This document shows, piece after piece, positions 44,001 to 54,320 of a DNA stretch of 64,000 nt. Made by a program: the position numbers and the translations under genes. Location: contig CANTFK010000987.1 in the NCBI GenBank assembly GCA_947646735.1, positions 496,001 through 560,000 of the forward strand. The letters run 5' to 3'. The notes under the pieces were generated by a model. That model had not been told where the DNA came from, made no database searches, and saw only the letters and a list, made by a program, of their open reading frames with translations. Source of the DNA: Peronospora farinosa (Eukaryota; Oomycota; Peronosporomycetes; Peronosporales; Peronosporaceae). Numbering within the stretch: the first letter of the stretch is position 1; every line of letters starts with the position of its first letter.

Positions 44001-46903
44001 TCTAACGAAAGCTGAGATGCATCGAAAGCAAGGTCATCCAAAAGCCTATGTTCGGATATGGCCGAAACATAAGAACTATCCAACTGTTGACCGCCTAACG
44101 AGGGCTTACTTCTTTTGCTCGCTCCCGGAGAACCATTCAGACGCTGGCCATTCAAATACTGGCTATCATTGCTGACACGGTACTCAGACCGCTGACTTTT
44201 GAACACAAGATCGTCACTCTGCGCAGATGGTTCGAGGCTAACACGGGCACCCGGCCTTGCAAAATTAGCGTCCGATCGGTTTGACAAGAACTGTTTCCCC
44301 CCGATATCGCTACTAGCATCCGTACGACGCGAGTGATTGCCACTAATTGATCGATTTGATTGAATTTTAGACAATGCGTCATTGGGCAAGCGACGCCCTC
44401 GCATGCTCGGAGGGGTCCCAGGTGGGGAACCAGGCGAAGGTCCAAATGAGGAATCAAGAAGGGACACAGCGGTAGAGCGATGAGAACTGCGACGTGGCTG
44501 CTCCTTCTTCTTTTTAGCAGCAGCCTGACTCAAACCACCATTCTGTGTTACTTGACTCTTTCCGCTCGATGCCATCGATCGCCGAGCCGCTTTTTCTTTG
44601 GCCAGCCCTTGTATGCGCTCAATTTCACGCATCCTCATCAAATGTTCTTCCTCCTTAAACTTCAACACTGCCGAAGCTCGGTCACTTTCACGACCACGGT
44701 TGCGGCGCACTTTTTCCAAAATCGCGGAAGACCGAGTGTTACCAAACCCGTTTGAATCCCTTGAGCTAGCCTGAGACACCCGAAAGTCCCTGTTAGCCAA
44801 TGCGGCATGAAACGCCATGTTCCGGGCAACCTTAGAATCACGCTCCGCTAAAGTTTGATCCACTTCACGACGTCCTTCTTTTGGAGGAGGCGGTGTAAAG
44901 AATTTTCGCGTGGCAGTGCCCTTAGGTTTTCGATCTTGTAAGCTGTGAGACTTGTCCAACTTCAGCACCTTAAGATGTAATGAGCTAGCATTCTCTTCAC
45001 TTTCTTCGTGTTCTTCGGATGGCGGGGAAAGTGGGGGTGGAGGAGGCGGGAACTCGCTCTTGATTCCGTAATGCGCCGAACGAGCCTTCGCTAGACTTTG
45101 GATTGACACAGTCTTGCTCGCGCAATCGGAGCTCGGACTTGCACAACTCGAGTCAGAATGTGCGCCTTGTGTTGCCTTGGCATTCGACCCTTGGTCGAAA
45201 GTGTCGGCTGTGCCCTGGGTTGATTTGTAATCTGTGTTCGAAATATAGCTTGTATCGGGGCTGATAGTATAAACAGGATGACTAGAAGGTTCATTCTCTG
45301 GGATTGGTGCTGCTGCTTTATCCCTACCAGCTTGCTTGTCAGACTTTTCGTCGATCGTGTAGTGACTTCCACCGTAGTCACTCGCTCCATAAAAGTTACT
45401 GCTCGTAGAGGCTTGAGGATCGTAAATGTAGCCGTCAGCGGGCTTGACACTGCTGGCCTGGTTCCATCCCATGATACTGCTGGTAGCACTATTGCCCCCC
45501 TTCCACTGCGACGAACTGGTCCCACTAACGAAACTACTCTCGCTGGAACCGCCATCGTAATACTGGCTATCGTCAAGTTCACTTGTGCTGTCAAAATGAC
45601 TCGATTCCTCGAAATAGCTTTCAAAGTTGGATGCACCGAACTGACTCGTTGCAAGGGAATCGCGACTTGCTTCAGTAAATCGAGACTGCGCGAATACACT
45701 AAAATCGGACTGTTCCTCAAGTCCACCATCATCTTCATCCTCCTCCCCCAAACTATCTTCATCTTTCTCATGGTACAAATCCGGATGGTCGTACTGGTCT
45801 TGCAAAATATCCGAGTATCGAGTGTTATTCTGCGCTCGTCGCAGGTAATCTCGATTGTGTGACTGAGGTTGAGCACTAACCGATTCATACTCGTCACCAG
45901 GAGACAATTGGTAGCATCTGGTGCACACCCGGGTCTTAACTGGGCCCTGCTTGGTCGAGATCATGACCTGTGGGGCACAAGGTTGACACACCACTTCACC
46001 ACATACACGGCATCGTGTTTTACGTACAAAGAGAGAAAACTTGCGTGCACAATTCACACACAATGCTCTTGCTCGTTTTGGCATGAGTTCTTTCTTCTTC
46101 AAAAGCGTCTGTCGTCCCATTCTTGTCGTTCGAATCTCTCGACTGATCGTGACAACGGATAAAATTCGACGTTTCAAAGCCGAATTCAACATGAAATGAG
46201 GCAGTCGACTCGTTGTCTTGAAGTTGATCTGTAAACTATGCATTACATCCATGTATCCATCTTTTTCTGCCTCCACAAACACATATCCCGATTGATACAT
46301 ACTTCCTCGTACCACCCCATCCAATTCAGGACAATTAGGGAGTTTAATTGAGTGCATACTGAGCACCCAGCCTCGACGTCCTGAAGCATGTCGAAATGTA
46401 TTCTGACACTCTAAAAAGCAATAATCTCGTTCTCTTGAGAACGCAGAAGGACCTTCATAGAGCTGATACTTGGCTGAGACTCGATAGAATGGATTCTTGA
46501 CGTCTCCCCTTACAAGAGAGTAAAGAACACCACAGTCCAGCACATCTTCCGCCTTCTTAGCAATCATTTCCTCTGTCGTTTGCTGATCAAAATAGACCGC
46601 TACCTCTTCAATCGAACCCATCATCGTCGTCACACCACAGAGAAATTCCGTGCCGGAATTTCCACCACGGTCGTAACTGCCTTCACCTCGGTACATTTGG
46701 ATACCGTGCAGTTTACCGGTATAATGCCATTGTACCGGTCCATCCAGTGTATGTGCGTGATCTACGAGTGCTACGGACGCTTCCTTTGCCTTGCGGATCA
46801 TATAAGCACGTTCACTGGCTGTGAGTGATGGCGCTTGCCAAAAGTCATCGCCCACCGCGTTGCTAGGAGCACGTCGTTGACTCAGAGCGCGCACTTTTCG
46901 CAT
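41085..46903 (-). CDS. large START-FYVE protein with Ser-rich tandem repeats, frameshifted
   Basis: The ATG at 46903 opens a 1338-codon frame ending at 42887. A second frame, 42929-41085 (614 codons), continues the same protein. Domains: START about 40-260 (RERDYCFLECQNTFRH, ASGRRGWVLSMHSIKLPNCP) and a FYVE-type finger about 283-335 (CVNCARKFSLFVRKTRCRVC, GEVVCQPC, TRVCTRCY). A very long Ser/Asp-rich disordered region follows with a polyproline patch and coiled stretches. Then come tandem repeats of the type SGLATPPRRSSVESVESKHEH (about 42560-43260) and an acidic C-terminus (DEDEENWI). The frame change is inside a repeat copy: at about 42966-42970 one copy has TTTTTCGTG where its sister at about 43097-43102 has TTTTTCCGTG. 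This is either one missing base in the sequence or a real lesion that truncates the protein. Confidence 0.85.
42560..43260. repeat. coding tandem repeat (about 60-75 bp units)
   Basis: Imperfect units encode variants of G-L-A-T-P-P-R-R-S-S-V-E-S-V-E-S-K-H-E-H. Unit length varies, and shorter units occur near 43150-43210. Confidence 0.85.
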
Positions 46904-48744
46904 CTTGTCCAGTGCGGAATAAAGTGTACGTTTGTCACGTCACGTCACGCTTCGTTTCCCTTGCACTTTGAAAGAGTGAATGCGGAAACGAGGGAATAGG
47001 GTTACGGCGGGTAAATCTGTCGGTAATTGCTTTATCTCGATGCTGCTGAGCTTACCAACTATACCACAATGAAATCGAAAACGTCCGGGGATGTGTGCGT
47101 GTCTACAGCGCCGTGAAAGTAACGATCTAATCGATTGCCTGGACAGGATCCCTCGTGGTCCTCCTAACAGTCTACTGTCTTTTTTGCCTTTGTAACTTAC
47201 TGGCTTTTTCGTGACGATTGCGACAGCCAATCGGCAGTAAGTATCGTACTAGTTGAGCTCTTTGATTGGCTGTTAATTACAATAGTTTCATCGGCTGAAA
47301 ATTGTACGCTTACGATCAAACGATTTGATGGATCGCTCATAAGCGGCTAACAGTCGAGGCCAATGGACAACAAAGACCAAGTTCTGACGTCGTGGAGGAG
47401 CACAATGCTATCAGGCATGATACTGCAATATACAGCTGGTTCTTTTTTTCATTTGAGCGAGCAAAATGTCGAGTATATACGAAACCTTACTTTGTGCCGG
47501 CAACGGATAGGCGTGCTGTCGGCACGGCCACTGAGTCGAAGCGCTGCGAGAGAAAATGAAGATGCTTACGAAAGATATCGGCAGAAGAGACATATAAAGA
47601 CGGCAACAGCGAGATGCAAAAGGTCGCGGTGAGGTGAAGTAGAATGTTAAGTGAGTCAGGAAGTAGAACGCATTCACGCATGGATGTCATGATTCCATAA
47701 AAGAGGGAGGGGGCAGCAGTGCTGCTCATGAAACGCAGAGTTTGATACTGAACGGCAACACCATTGATCGTGTCTAAACTGAAACTTTTGAGCGACAAAA
47801 AAAGCAGCTACATGGAACGCATTGTCTATCAAAACTGAGTCAGTTTGCGCTGAGCGGACCTGGTTTGCGCTGAGCGGACCTGGTTTGCGCTTTATGCCAG
47901 CGTCGTCAAGTCAAGAGTTGACAAAATAACGATGCTACAAAAAGACAAACAAGACGTCTTGCGTTATGTCGACTACACTAAACTAGGTGTCACATGTGTG
48001 TTTGATGTTAGTTCAGGATTGCAATCATTCTACAGGATAAAGCCGCTTTCAAGAGACGCTGAGTCTTATGCCAAACAATTTGCTGAATAAACAGCCTGTT
48101 GCCGTGTTGCTTCGTAACAGCCTAACTGCTTCTTGTCAAGGCGGCACAATTGAGTTAATTATATACCAGCAGGCTAGTATCATTGAGGGTTTGTATGTAC
48201 TCTTGTTCGTTCATCGGAAGCTTTTTATCGGAAGAAAAAAAAGCCGTGTGAATGCGACTGCGTTAAGAAATAAACAGACACAGAGTCACAGAGCTGAACA
48301 GGAAGTTGCCTCACTATTTACCTTCTAGCATTTATGCTACAATTTTTTTTGATCGTCATGAAGTTTCTTGAGTTGCTAGTCGATAAATGGTGTCATTTAT
48401 CATTAAAACTAGCCTGTCGTAAAATTCCAATTGTTATCTCAGCGTGGTGCCATGATATCTTAAGTCAATGATTACAATACCATATCATCTTGTGACAATC
48501 ATCATCTCAATATAACATATTCTTTTACCTATCAGTCAAAGCTGTTTCATTTCCACACCACAACAATTGCAACCTAATTGTCGAATGTCTTATCCTCAAG
48601 TCTAAACTACCATCTCTAAGACCTGTATAAATGCATCAAATGCTATATCGAATTACCTCTGCAATGAATGTACTACCATTACATACCTGTCATATCCGAT
48701 AGCGACCAATCGCTTGTTCTGTATGCACCCCGGTAAATCGAAGA
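46904..48744. other. 1.8-kb intergenic region
   Basis: Divergent flank between the large START-FYVE gene and the zinc transporter. It contains a 20-bp tandem repeat (47844-47890). The frame 47363-47632 (+, 89 codons from ATG) and a few others are open but without recognisable content. Confidence 0.45.
47844..47890. repeat. 20-bp tandem repeat
   Basis: Unit tttgcgctgagcggacctgg, two perfect copies plus 7 bp of a third. Confidence 0.9.
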
Positions 48745-48753
48745 GCTCATTTC
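48745..48753 (+). promoter_or_regulatory. Inr-like element GCTCATTTC
   Basis: Matches the oomycete initiator core, 76 bp upstream of the zinc-transporter ATG. No clear FPR follows. Confidence 0.45.
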
Positions 48754-48828
48754 ACGCTTCTACACTACTTTGATTCTATACGCGGCAATTTGATTGGCAT
48801 TTTTTCTCGTACAGACCAAGTCGTACGT

Positions 48829-50268
48829 ATGAAGCCATTACCGGCGCTGAATATTAATACATTGAATGCATCGGTGGATTCGGAAAATGTGCAGAACATC
48901 ACCACACACGACCAGTTCATACCATTGGAAAAAGACGAATTGGAAGACGAAAAACATGACGAGTTGCAGAATTCCAAGGCTGCCATGAAAAAGCTTCAGC
49001 TGGCGTGTCTTTGTTCCTTTATCTTCATGTGTGTGCAATTTGCCGGTGGCTATTACGCCCATAGTTTGGCCATCATGACGGATGCAGCACACTTGATGTC
49101 CGATGTCGCAGGCTTTTTAGTATCGCTCTTTGCAATGTATTTGGGACAGTTTCCTGCATCGGCAACGATGCCCTTTGGCTATCATCGAGCTGAAGTGATT
49201 GGTGCACTGCTGAGTGTGCTACTCATCTGGGTACTGACTATTGGCCTCATGTTTACAGCAGTGAGAAGGTTAATTGATCAAGGTAATGCTGATGCTAAGG
49301 AGACAGTGGACGGCAAAGTCATGTTTCTGGTCGCAGTCTTTGGACTAGGCGTTAACCTTGTGCTGATGAAGATTCTGGGTCATGAACACAGTCAAGGACA
49401 TGGGCATGGACATGGGGATGGGAATAGTCATGGTCATAGTCATGGTCATAGTCATGGTCATAGTCATGGTCATAGTCATGGTCATGGTCATAGATGTCAT
49501 GGTCATGGTCATGGTCATGGTCATGGTCATGGTCATGGTCACGGATACTGTCCTGACGACAAGAAAAGTGTGGTGGAGCGGAGTCCTGGCCACAATGTGG
49601 TGCAGACGCCCATGTCGGCTATGGCGCTGATTGACTGTGTGGAGGAGCCATTGGCGGACGGACTAGAGAGTCTGGCACCTAAGTCGTCAGTATTTGAGAA
49701 CATTAACGTCCATGCTGCGTATATTCATGCACTCGGCGACTTCTTACAAAGTTTGGGCGTGTGTTTTGCTGGTGGACTTATCTGGTACAACCCGTCGTGG
49801 CAAATGGCGGACCCGATTACGACGCTCTTGTTTTCCTTTCTGGTGCTTGGTACAACGATTGGAGTGCAGACTCGGACGGTTCACATTCTAATGGAAGGCG
49901 CTCCACCTGAGCTAGACCTGCGTGTTGTCGAGAAGCAAATTCGAGCGCTTGAATGTGTTTATGATGTCCATGATCTTCATATTTGGATGCTCACTGATGG
50001 CCATTACGCTGCCAGCGTGCATATTCTATCAAACGGTGAGCCTCGTACGGCACTAAAAGGAACGCAACGCGTGCTGGCATCTTTGGGCGTTCGTCGGCAA
50101 ACCGTGCAAGTGGAGGATCCGACTGATCGCGATTGGAATGAAGACTTGTTCTGCAACTGGACGACATACTCAAATGTTGCGTTTGAAGCGGAGAGCAAGA
50201 TGTCGGTACCACGCGCTGGAACAAGGAAGGCAGCAGTAGCGCGTCTGCCTGGTATAACTATTGACTAG
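48829..50268 (+). CDS. cation diffusion facilitator zinc transporter (SLC30/ZnT type)
   Basis: Single exon. The ATG at 48829 (MKPLPALN) is the first ATG; the frame start at 48790 is TTG. The product is 479 aa with six membrane segments. The transport-site motifs HLMSD (in SLAIMTDAAHLMSDVAGF, segment II) and HALGD (AAYIHALGDFLQSLG, segment V) form the family's H-x3-D pair for Zn2+. Between segments IV and V lies a very long histidine loop built of (GH/SH)n, encoded by GGTCAT/AGTCAT hexamers. The cytosolic C-terminal domain (YDVHDLHIWMLTDGHYAASV) is the CDF dimer domain. It probably moves zinc out of the cytosol into a vacuole or secretory compartment in exchange for protons. It is convergent with the CBS gene (128 bp). 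Confidence 0.95.
   Translation: MKPLPALNINTLNASVDSENVQNITTHDQFIPLEKDELEDEKHDELQNSKAAMKKLQLACLCSFIFMCVQFAGGYYAHSLAIMTDAAHLMSDVAGFLVSLFAMYLGQFPASATMPFGYHRAEVIGALLSVLLIWVLTIGLMFTAVRRLIDQGNADAKETVDGKVMFLVAVFGLGVNLVLMKILGHEHSQGHGHGHGDGNSHGHSHGHSHGHSHGHSHGHGHRCHGHGHGHGHGHGHGHGYCPDDKKSVVERSPGHNVVQTPMSAMALIDCVEEPLADGLESLAPKSSVFENINVHAAYIHALGDFLQSLGVCFAGGLIWYNPSWQMADPITTLLFSFLVLGTTIGVQTRTVHILMEGAPPELDLRVVEKQIRALECVYDVHDLHIWMLTDGHYAASVHILSNGEPRTALKGTQRVLASLGVRRQTVQVEDPTDRDWNEDLFCNWTTYSNVAFEAESKMSVPRAGTRKAAVARLPGITID
49425..49542. repeat. hexanucleotide (GGTCAT/AGTCAT) repeat in coding sequence
   Basis: About 18-19 hexamers, with one interruption (AGATGT), encode the His loop of the zinc transporter. 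Long frames in other phases over this stretch (Met/Val or Met/Thr runs) are artefacts of the repeat. Confidence 0.95.
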
Positions 50269-50396
50269 CGATGTCTAGTAGTAGCCATGGTATATTATGC
50301 AAGAGACTCTGTTGCGTCGAAACAGGCAACTTTTGACTAAAGATGTTAGTAGCAGCCATGTTATTGAGTGCCTTATTATCTAGGTGAGATGGCCCA

Positions 50397-52139
50397 CTAA
50401 AGCGTAACAGGCGCAGCCGACTGCGGTTCCTCCACAGACTTCTTCAACTCTGTTTCAGCGCTAGGAGCCAGCCGTGGGGCTCCTTCCTTCACTGCATCTG
50501 TAGGTGCAGCAACCTTGGAATTGGTTGCTTCTGTCGGAGTGACGGACACCTCTGGCTTCAACTCGGCTGAGGACTCCACTTTAGGCTCCGGAATAGGTTC
50601 AGCTTTCTGCTCGGGTTTGGGCTCTACACGCTTGGTTTCCATCTTGGATTTTAAAAATTCCATCAGGCGAAAACCAGGCGTAGCGTGATGGTCTTTGGAG
50701 ATCTCACGCACAATGTCTTTGATAGACAGGATACCGGCAAGCTCCTTCTCACGGTCGCGGCGCAATACACCGATTACAGGAAAGTGACGGCAATTGGAAG
50801 TGGCTGCTAAATTCCAGCACTTTTCTAGCGGGTCCTCAATCTGAAGCACTGAAGCCACGGGTGACATCACTTGAGTTACGAGCAACGTGGTCGGATTCTT
50901 CAGCTCAAATAGCACCTTGCGAATGTAGTCGCGCTCTGTAAAGATGCCAAGTACACGCTGTTCCTTGTCCACCACAAGAACGGCACCGAAATCACGTTTC
51001 GCCATTTCTTCCACTGCTTTTGCCACAGTGACATTGTCTTCAGGTCGTGTGTTCAAAATCAGCTTCACTCTCTTGTGTTTCTTCTTCAATAACGTCGCTG
51101 CAGTCACAACTGGAGTCACTGAAGTCGAAGATGTTGCCGCAGTAGTATCCCCTGCAATTTCTTTAGTGTCCGATGTGGCAGTCTCAGTCGTAGTCTCAGT
51201 AGACTTCACTTTCTTCTTGAGTTTATCAGCCTCAGGCTCGATGGTACGTCCCTCTTGTATATTTTTAGAAGCCTCAAATTCTGCGTAGGCACGAACGATA
51301 TCCGTTATTGACAGGACACACCGCATATCTTCTTCTTGCACGGATCCTCGCTTTGCTGCACTGGCCATATCACCATTTACTACTGCTAAGTGACGTATGT
51401 TTTCCTTGGTCATGGTTGCAAGAGCACTGTACGAATCAAATAGAATCAGTACTAAACATCATGATGACGTTCGAAAACTATTATCTACAAAAAGTACGTA
51501 CTCAATCACAGTCGTACTTGGATGAATGCACATAATGTGTGACGACATGATGTCACGTACCTCTTTTTCTTCGCTAAGTACTGTTTTTGGTGATATCTTT
51601 TTGATAATGTCTCGCTCTGTCACAATTCCTACAATCCCTTCCGTGGCTTCAGTCACAATCAGTGATCCAATATTGCGTTGTGTCATCGTCAGTACGGCAT
51701 CGTGGACCGTCTCCTACCACACCAAGAACCCATTAATATGCATATACCTCTCTTCTGTCATATCTCGTATCATTTGAGTTGTTATAGTTACCGTGCCACT
51801 AATGCTTTCCCACTCTTCAAAGTCAACCAACGTCTTGTTCGTGGCTATCTCATGTTCACGGGCGTTCAGGACATCGGCAATTGTTAATATTTTGGCGTCT
51901 TCAGCTCCGACAGTGCCCAAGTCGATTTTTACATTGTTTAGAGAATCTGATACGGTATCAGATTCTGAGTCTGATTCCTTCAACGTTGATGACGAAGCTG
52001 ACGTGTTCCAACGCACGTACGAGACCGCCACCAGATGGCGACGCATGGAATCACTACATGTGGGAGAGGTGGCTATGGTCACAAAACTGGATGATACACG
52101 CACGAGCGCGCCACGAGCTCGGAACGCGCGAGAAAACAT
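50397..52139 (-). CDS. four-CBS-domain protein, probably mitochondrial
   Basis: Three exons: 52139-51792, 51713-51502 and 51426-50397, GT-AG and in phase, 529 aa. The N-terminus (MFSRAFRARGALVRVSSSF) is Arg/Ser-rich with no acidic residue, like a mitochondrial presequence. Two Bateman pairs follow. The first is split by introns: ETVHDAVLTMTQRNIGSLIV, GIVGIVTERDIIKKI, and ENIRHLAVVNGD ending CVLSITDIVRAY. The second includes NVTVAKAVEEMAKRDFGAVLVV, VLGIFTERDYIRKV and HFPVIGVL...GILSIKDIVREI. A Lys/Thr/Val-rich linker joins the pairs, and a Pro/Glu/Lys-rich tail ends the protein. CBS pairs bind adenine nucleotides or related ligands; the partner is unknown. Confidence 0.9.
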
Positions 52140-52869
52140 TAGGCGTGGACTTGTATGCGAATAGAATTATAAGGATATGTGCATTTTTGTATGATAAGAA
52201 TTAATGCCGTGTCAGTATTATACTCAAAATTAGAATCAATTCACCGCAAATTAAATGCGAAACGTAAAGCTTTTGCAAATAAGTAAACAAGATTAGATGG
52301 TAAACCTTAATGTTTTAACACTGTCGTTGAAGTGAAAGGGCGTCTATTTGACGCGTCGTATCAAAGAGGAGCATCGATGGTGCGCCATGAATAATAATTC
52401 GTCGGAAAAAGCCCTTCCATACTTAAAACAAGAGTTATTTTTCGTTATTTACTTGCCAAGGACGTATTGTTATTTGACAGCAGGACTGAGTGATAACAAT
52501 CATCTTTCCTAATTAAGCTCAATAGTTTATCCAAGCTCACGATGCTGACGTATCCGTTGACAACATTTGCCCATGTTTGCATTATACATTTTCTATTGAC
52601 CTGATAGGAGTCATATTGCAATTTGCTGTCACTAGCTGGAGGTGCTCTGTGCACGTAAGGCGATAAGATATATCCATCGTAATGGATACATCCCATAGTG
52701 ACCGTCACTCTTGAAAAAAAGGCAACTTCCTGACCATTAAAACAAATGATCTTTTTATCATCTTGTACAGGTTTTAAGCCTCACTCCTACCCGTATCCTC
52801 CACATCCGTTTCTCTTCATTTCACCAGGTTATTAACTCTCACAAACCTCCATCCATATATCAAATTCCC
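52140..52869. other. divergent intergenic region
   Basis: AT-rich; no gene seen apart from a meaningless minus frame at 52445-52708. It carries the Inr-like element of the PPR-like gene near its right end. Confidence 0.5.
52816..52822 (+). promoter_or_regulatory. Inr-like element TCATTTC
   Basis: Matches the oomycete initiator and lies 48 bp upstream of the ATG at 52870, in a pyrimidine-rich stretch. Confidence 0.45.
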
Positions 52870-53895
52870 ATGCTACTTCGCACATGGATGCGCTCCGCCT
52901 TAGCGTTGCGTCGATCTCCATCATCGTCAAAGGCCTTCCACTCACGTACTGCTCTTCAACGATCTTCCGTATCTGCTGTCGCTCTTACATCCAAAAGCAC
53001 TGCTCTTCAACCCGACAATAGCCATGTCCTCACACTCTTAGAGCATTCCATCGCCCAGCGCCGCCCCACACAGGCGTTAACGCATTTGGCGCAGCTGCAA
53101 TTACCCCCAAAACCTCAATTACTACAGAAACTAGCGGTTCTTTTAGCTCGACAAAAGAAAAGCAGAGGATACGCCTTACGTGCGTTTGAAATACTGCGTG
53201 GAGTGTACCGTACACCTGGTTTAAAGCCCGACGATTATACGAAATTAGCGTCGATATATGTCATGGATGCGTGTCTACGCTTTCGTTTGCTTGACTCAGC
53301 AATGCAGGTAAATAGTAGCTATTGTTTCATGTTATTTTCTTACTTCTACGAGCTCTACAAGTGACGGTATGGTGTTTTTCTTCTTGTGACTCTTTTGTTA
53401 GTTATATGATGAAGCCGTGAATCAAGCCGTGGTGTTGGACTTACCGGCATACAATGGACTATTGACGGCCTTGTTGGAATCCAAGAGACTGGAAGAGGCT
53501 ACAGAGATATTGAGAGATGTTGTGCATGGGGAAGATGTGTGTCCTCATGAAGAGATGTTCTTGCCAGTGCTAATGGAGCTAATCAAGAGTCGAGAGTACA
53601 GCAATGCAACGGAAATCATGAAGAAGGGAATAAGTCGTGGAGTGGAGTTTACTAGTGAGACGTTTCATCCGTTGCTGCTGCAAGCGGAGAACGACACGGT
53701 TTCTACGGACTCGCTCGTCAATTTTCTAACTTTTGTTGAGGACTCATGGGCAGACTACAAGGTAGGGAAGGATACGAGTGAAATGGCAAGGCAGAGGTGG
53801 CAGGATGCACAATCAATTGACTCGTGGATTTTATTGTACAGGACTATGATGTCGAAGAAGACGATATGGACGATTCGGAAAACCCTTATCCATAG
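52870..53895 (+). CDS. PPR-like mitochondrial helical-repeat protein
   Basis: Three exons: 52870-53307, 53402-53761 and 53842-53895, all phase 0 GT-AG, 283 aa. The last exon is tiny and acidic (DYDVEEDDMDDSENPYP); reading through the intron instead gives an unlikely basic end at 53902. The N-terminus (MLLRTWMRSALALRRSPSSS) is a strong mitochondrial leader. The body consists of paired helices of 30-35 residues, for example YNGLLTALLESKRLEEATEIL and LPVLMELIKSREYSNATEIM, in the style of pentatricopeptide repeats. It is probably an organellar RNA-binding or ribosome-associated factor. Confidence 0.78.
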
Positions 53896-54320
53896 TCTAT
53901 GAAAATGCCAGCCAAACGGAAGTTAAGCAGACCATCGCTGGCGACATAGGGAAGATTATTGCAGCACCTGCATTGCAATAGATGGCTCACAAGAGGTACT
54001 GGTCCGCCTAAAAACATGCCAAAATATACTGTGGCAACTAGTTGTATTGATTTATTGCAATATCCATAACGATAATGTCGCTCGACGCGAAGGACGAGGA
54101 TGGCATGATTTTGTGACGGGTCTGGCGTTCTTTTCTGTGCTTCTCGGTGCACGTTTCCCTCAAAAAGACTAAAAATAGAGAAATTTTCAGCTCACAACAC
54201 CCCCCCCCCAATTGCAAACTTCAGCTGTGCAGAAAACCACCTGCGTACGTCCATCACACTTTCAGCAAAAAAAGGCCACCCATTATAAACAAAATTCCTC
54301 CTTCCTCGCCCCAGCCAAAA
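53896..54320. other. intergenic region, 5' UTR of the next kinase
   Basis: Contains a C9-10 run near 54200 and no supported gene. The kinase frame is open back to about 54147, but only from a GTG. Confidence 0.5.

Noticed and set aside
45091..45897. 268-codon minus-strand frame
   Set aside because: Alternate phase within the large START-FYVE gene, whose own frame carries the recognised domains.
47040..47110. tRNA-like D-arm sequence TGGTATAGTTGGTAAGC on the minus strand
   Set aside because: No T-arm (GGTTCRA) downstream and no pairing acceptor stem; it also overlaps the upstream region of the START-FYVE gene.
49345..49630. Long Met/Thr- and Met/Val-repeat frames
   Set aside because: They are other phases of the hexamer repeat that encodes the His loop of the zinc transporter.
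53762..53902. Read-through end of the PPR-like gene at 53902
   Set aside because: A GT-AG intron (53762-53841) gives a more natural acidic ending; the read-through end is basic and unlike the rest.
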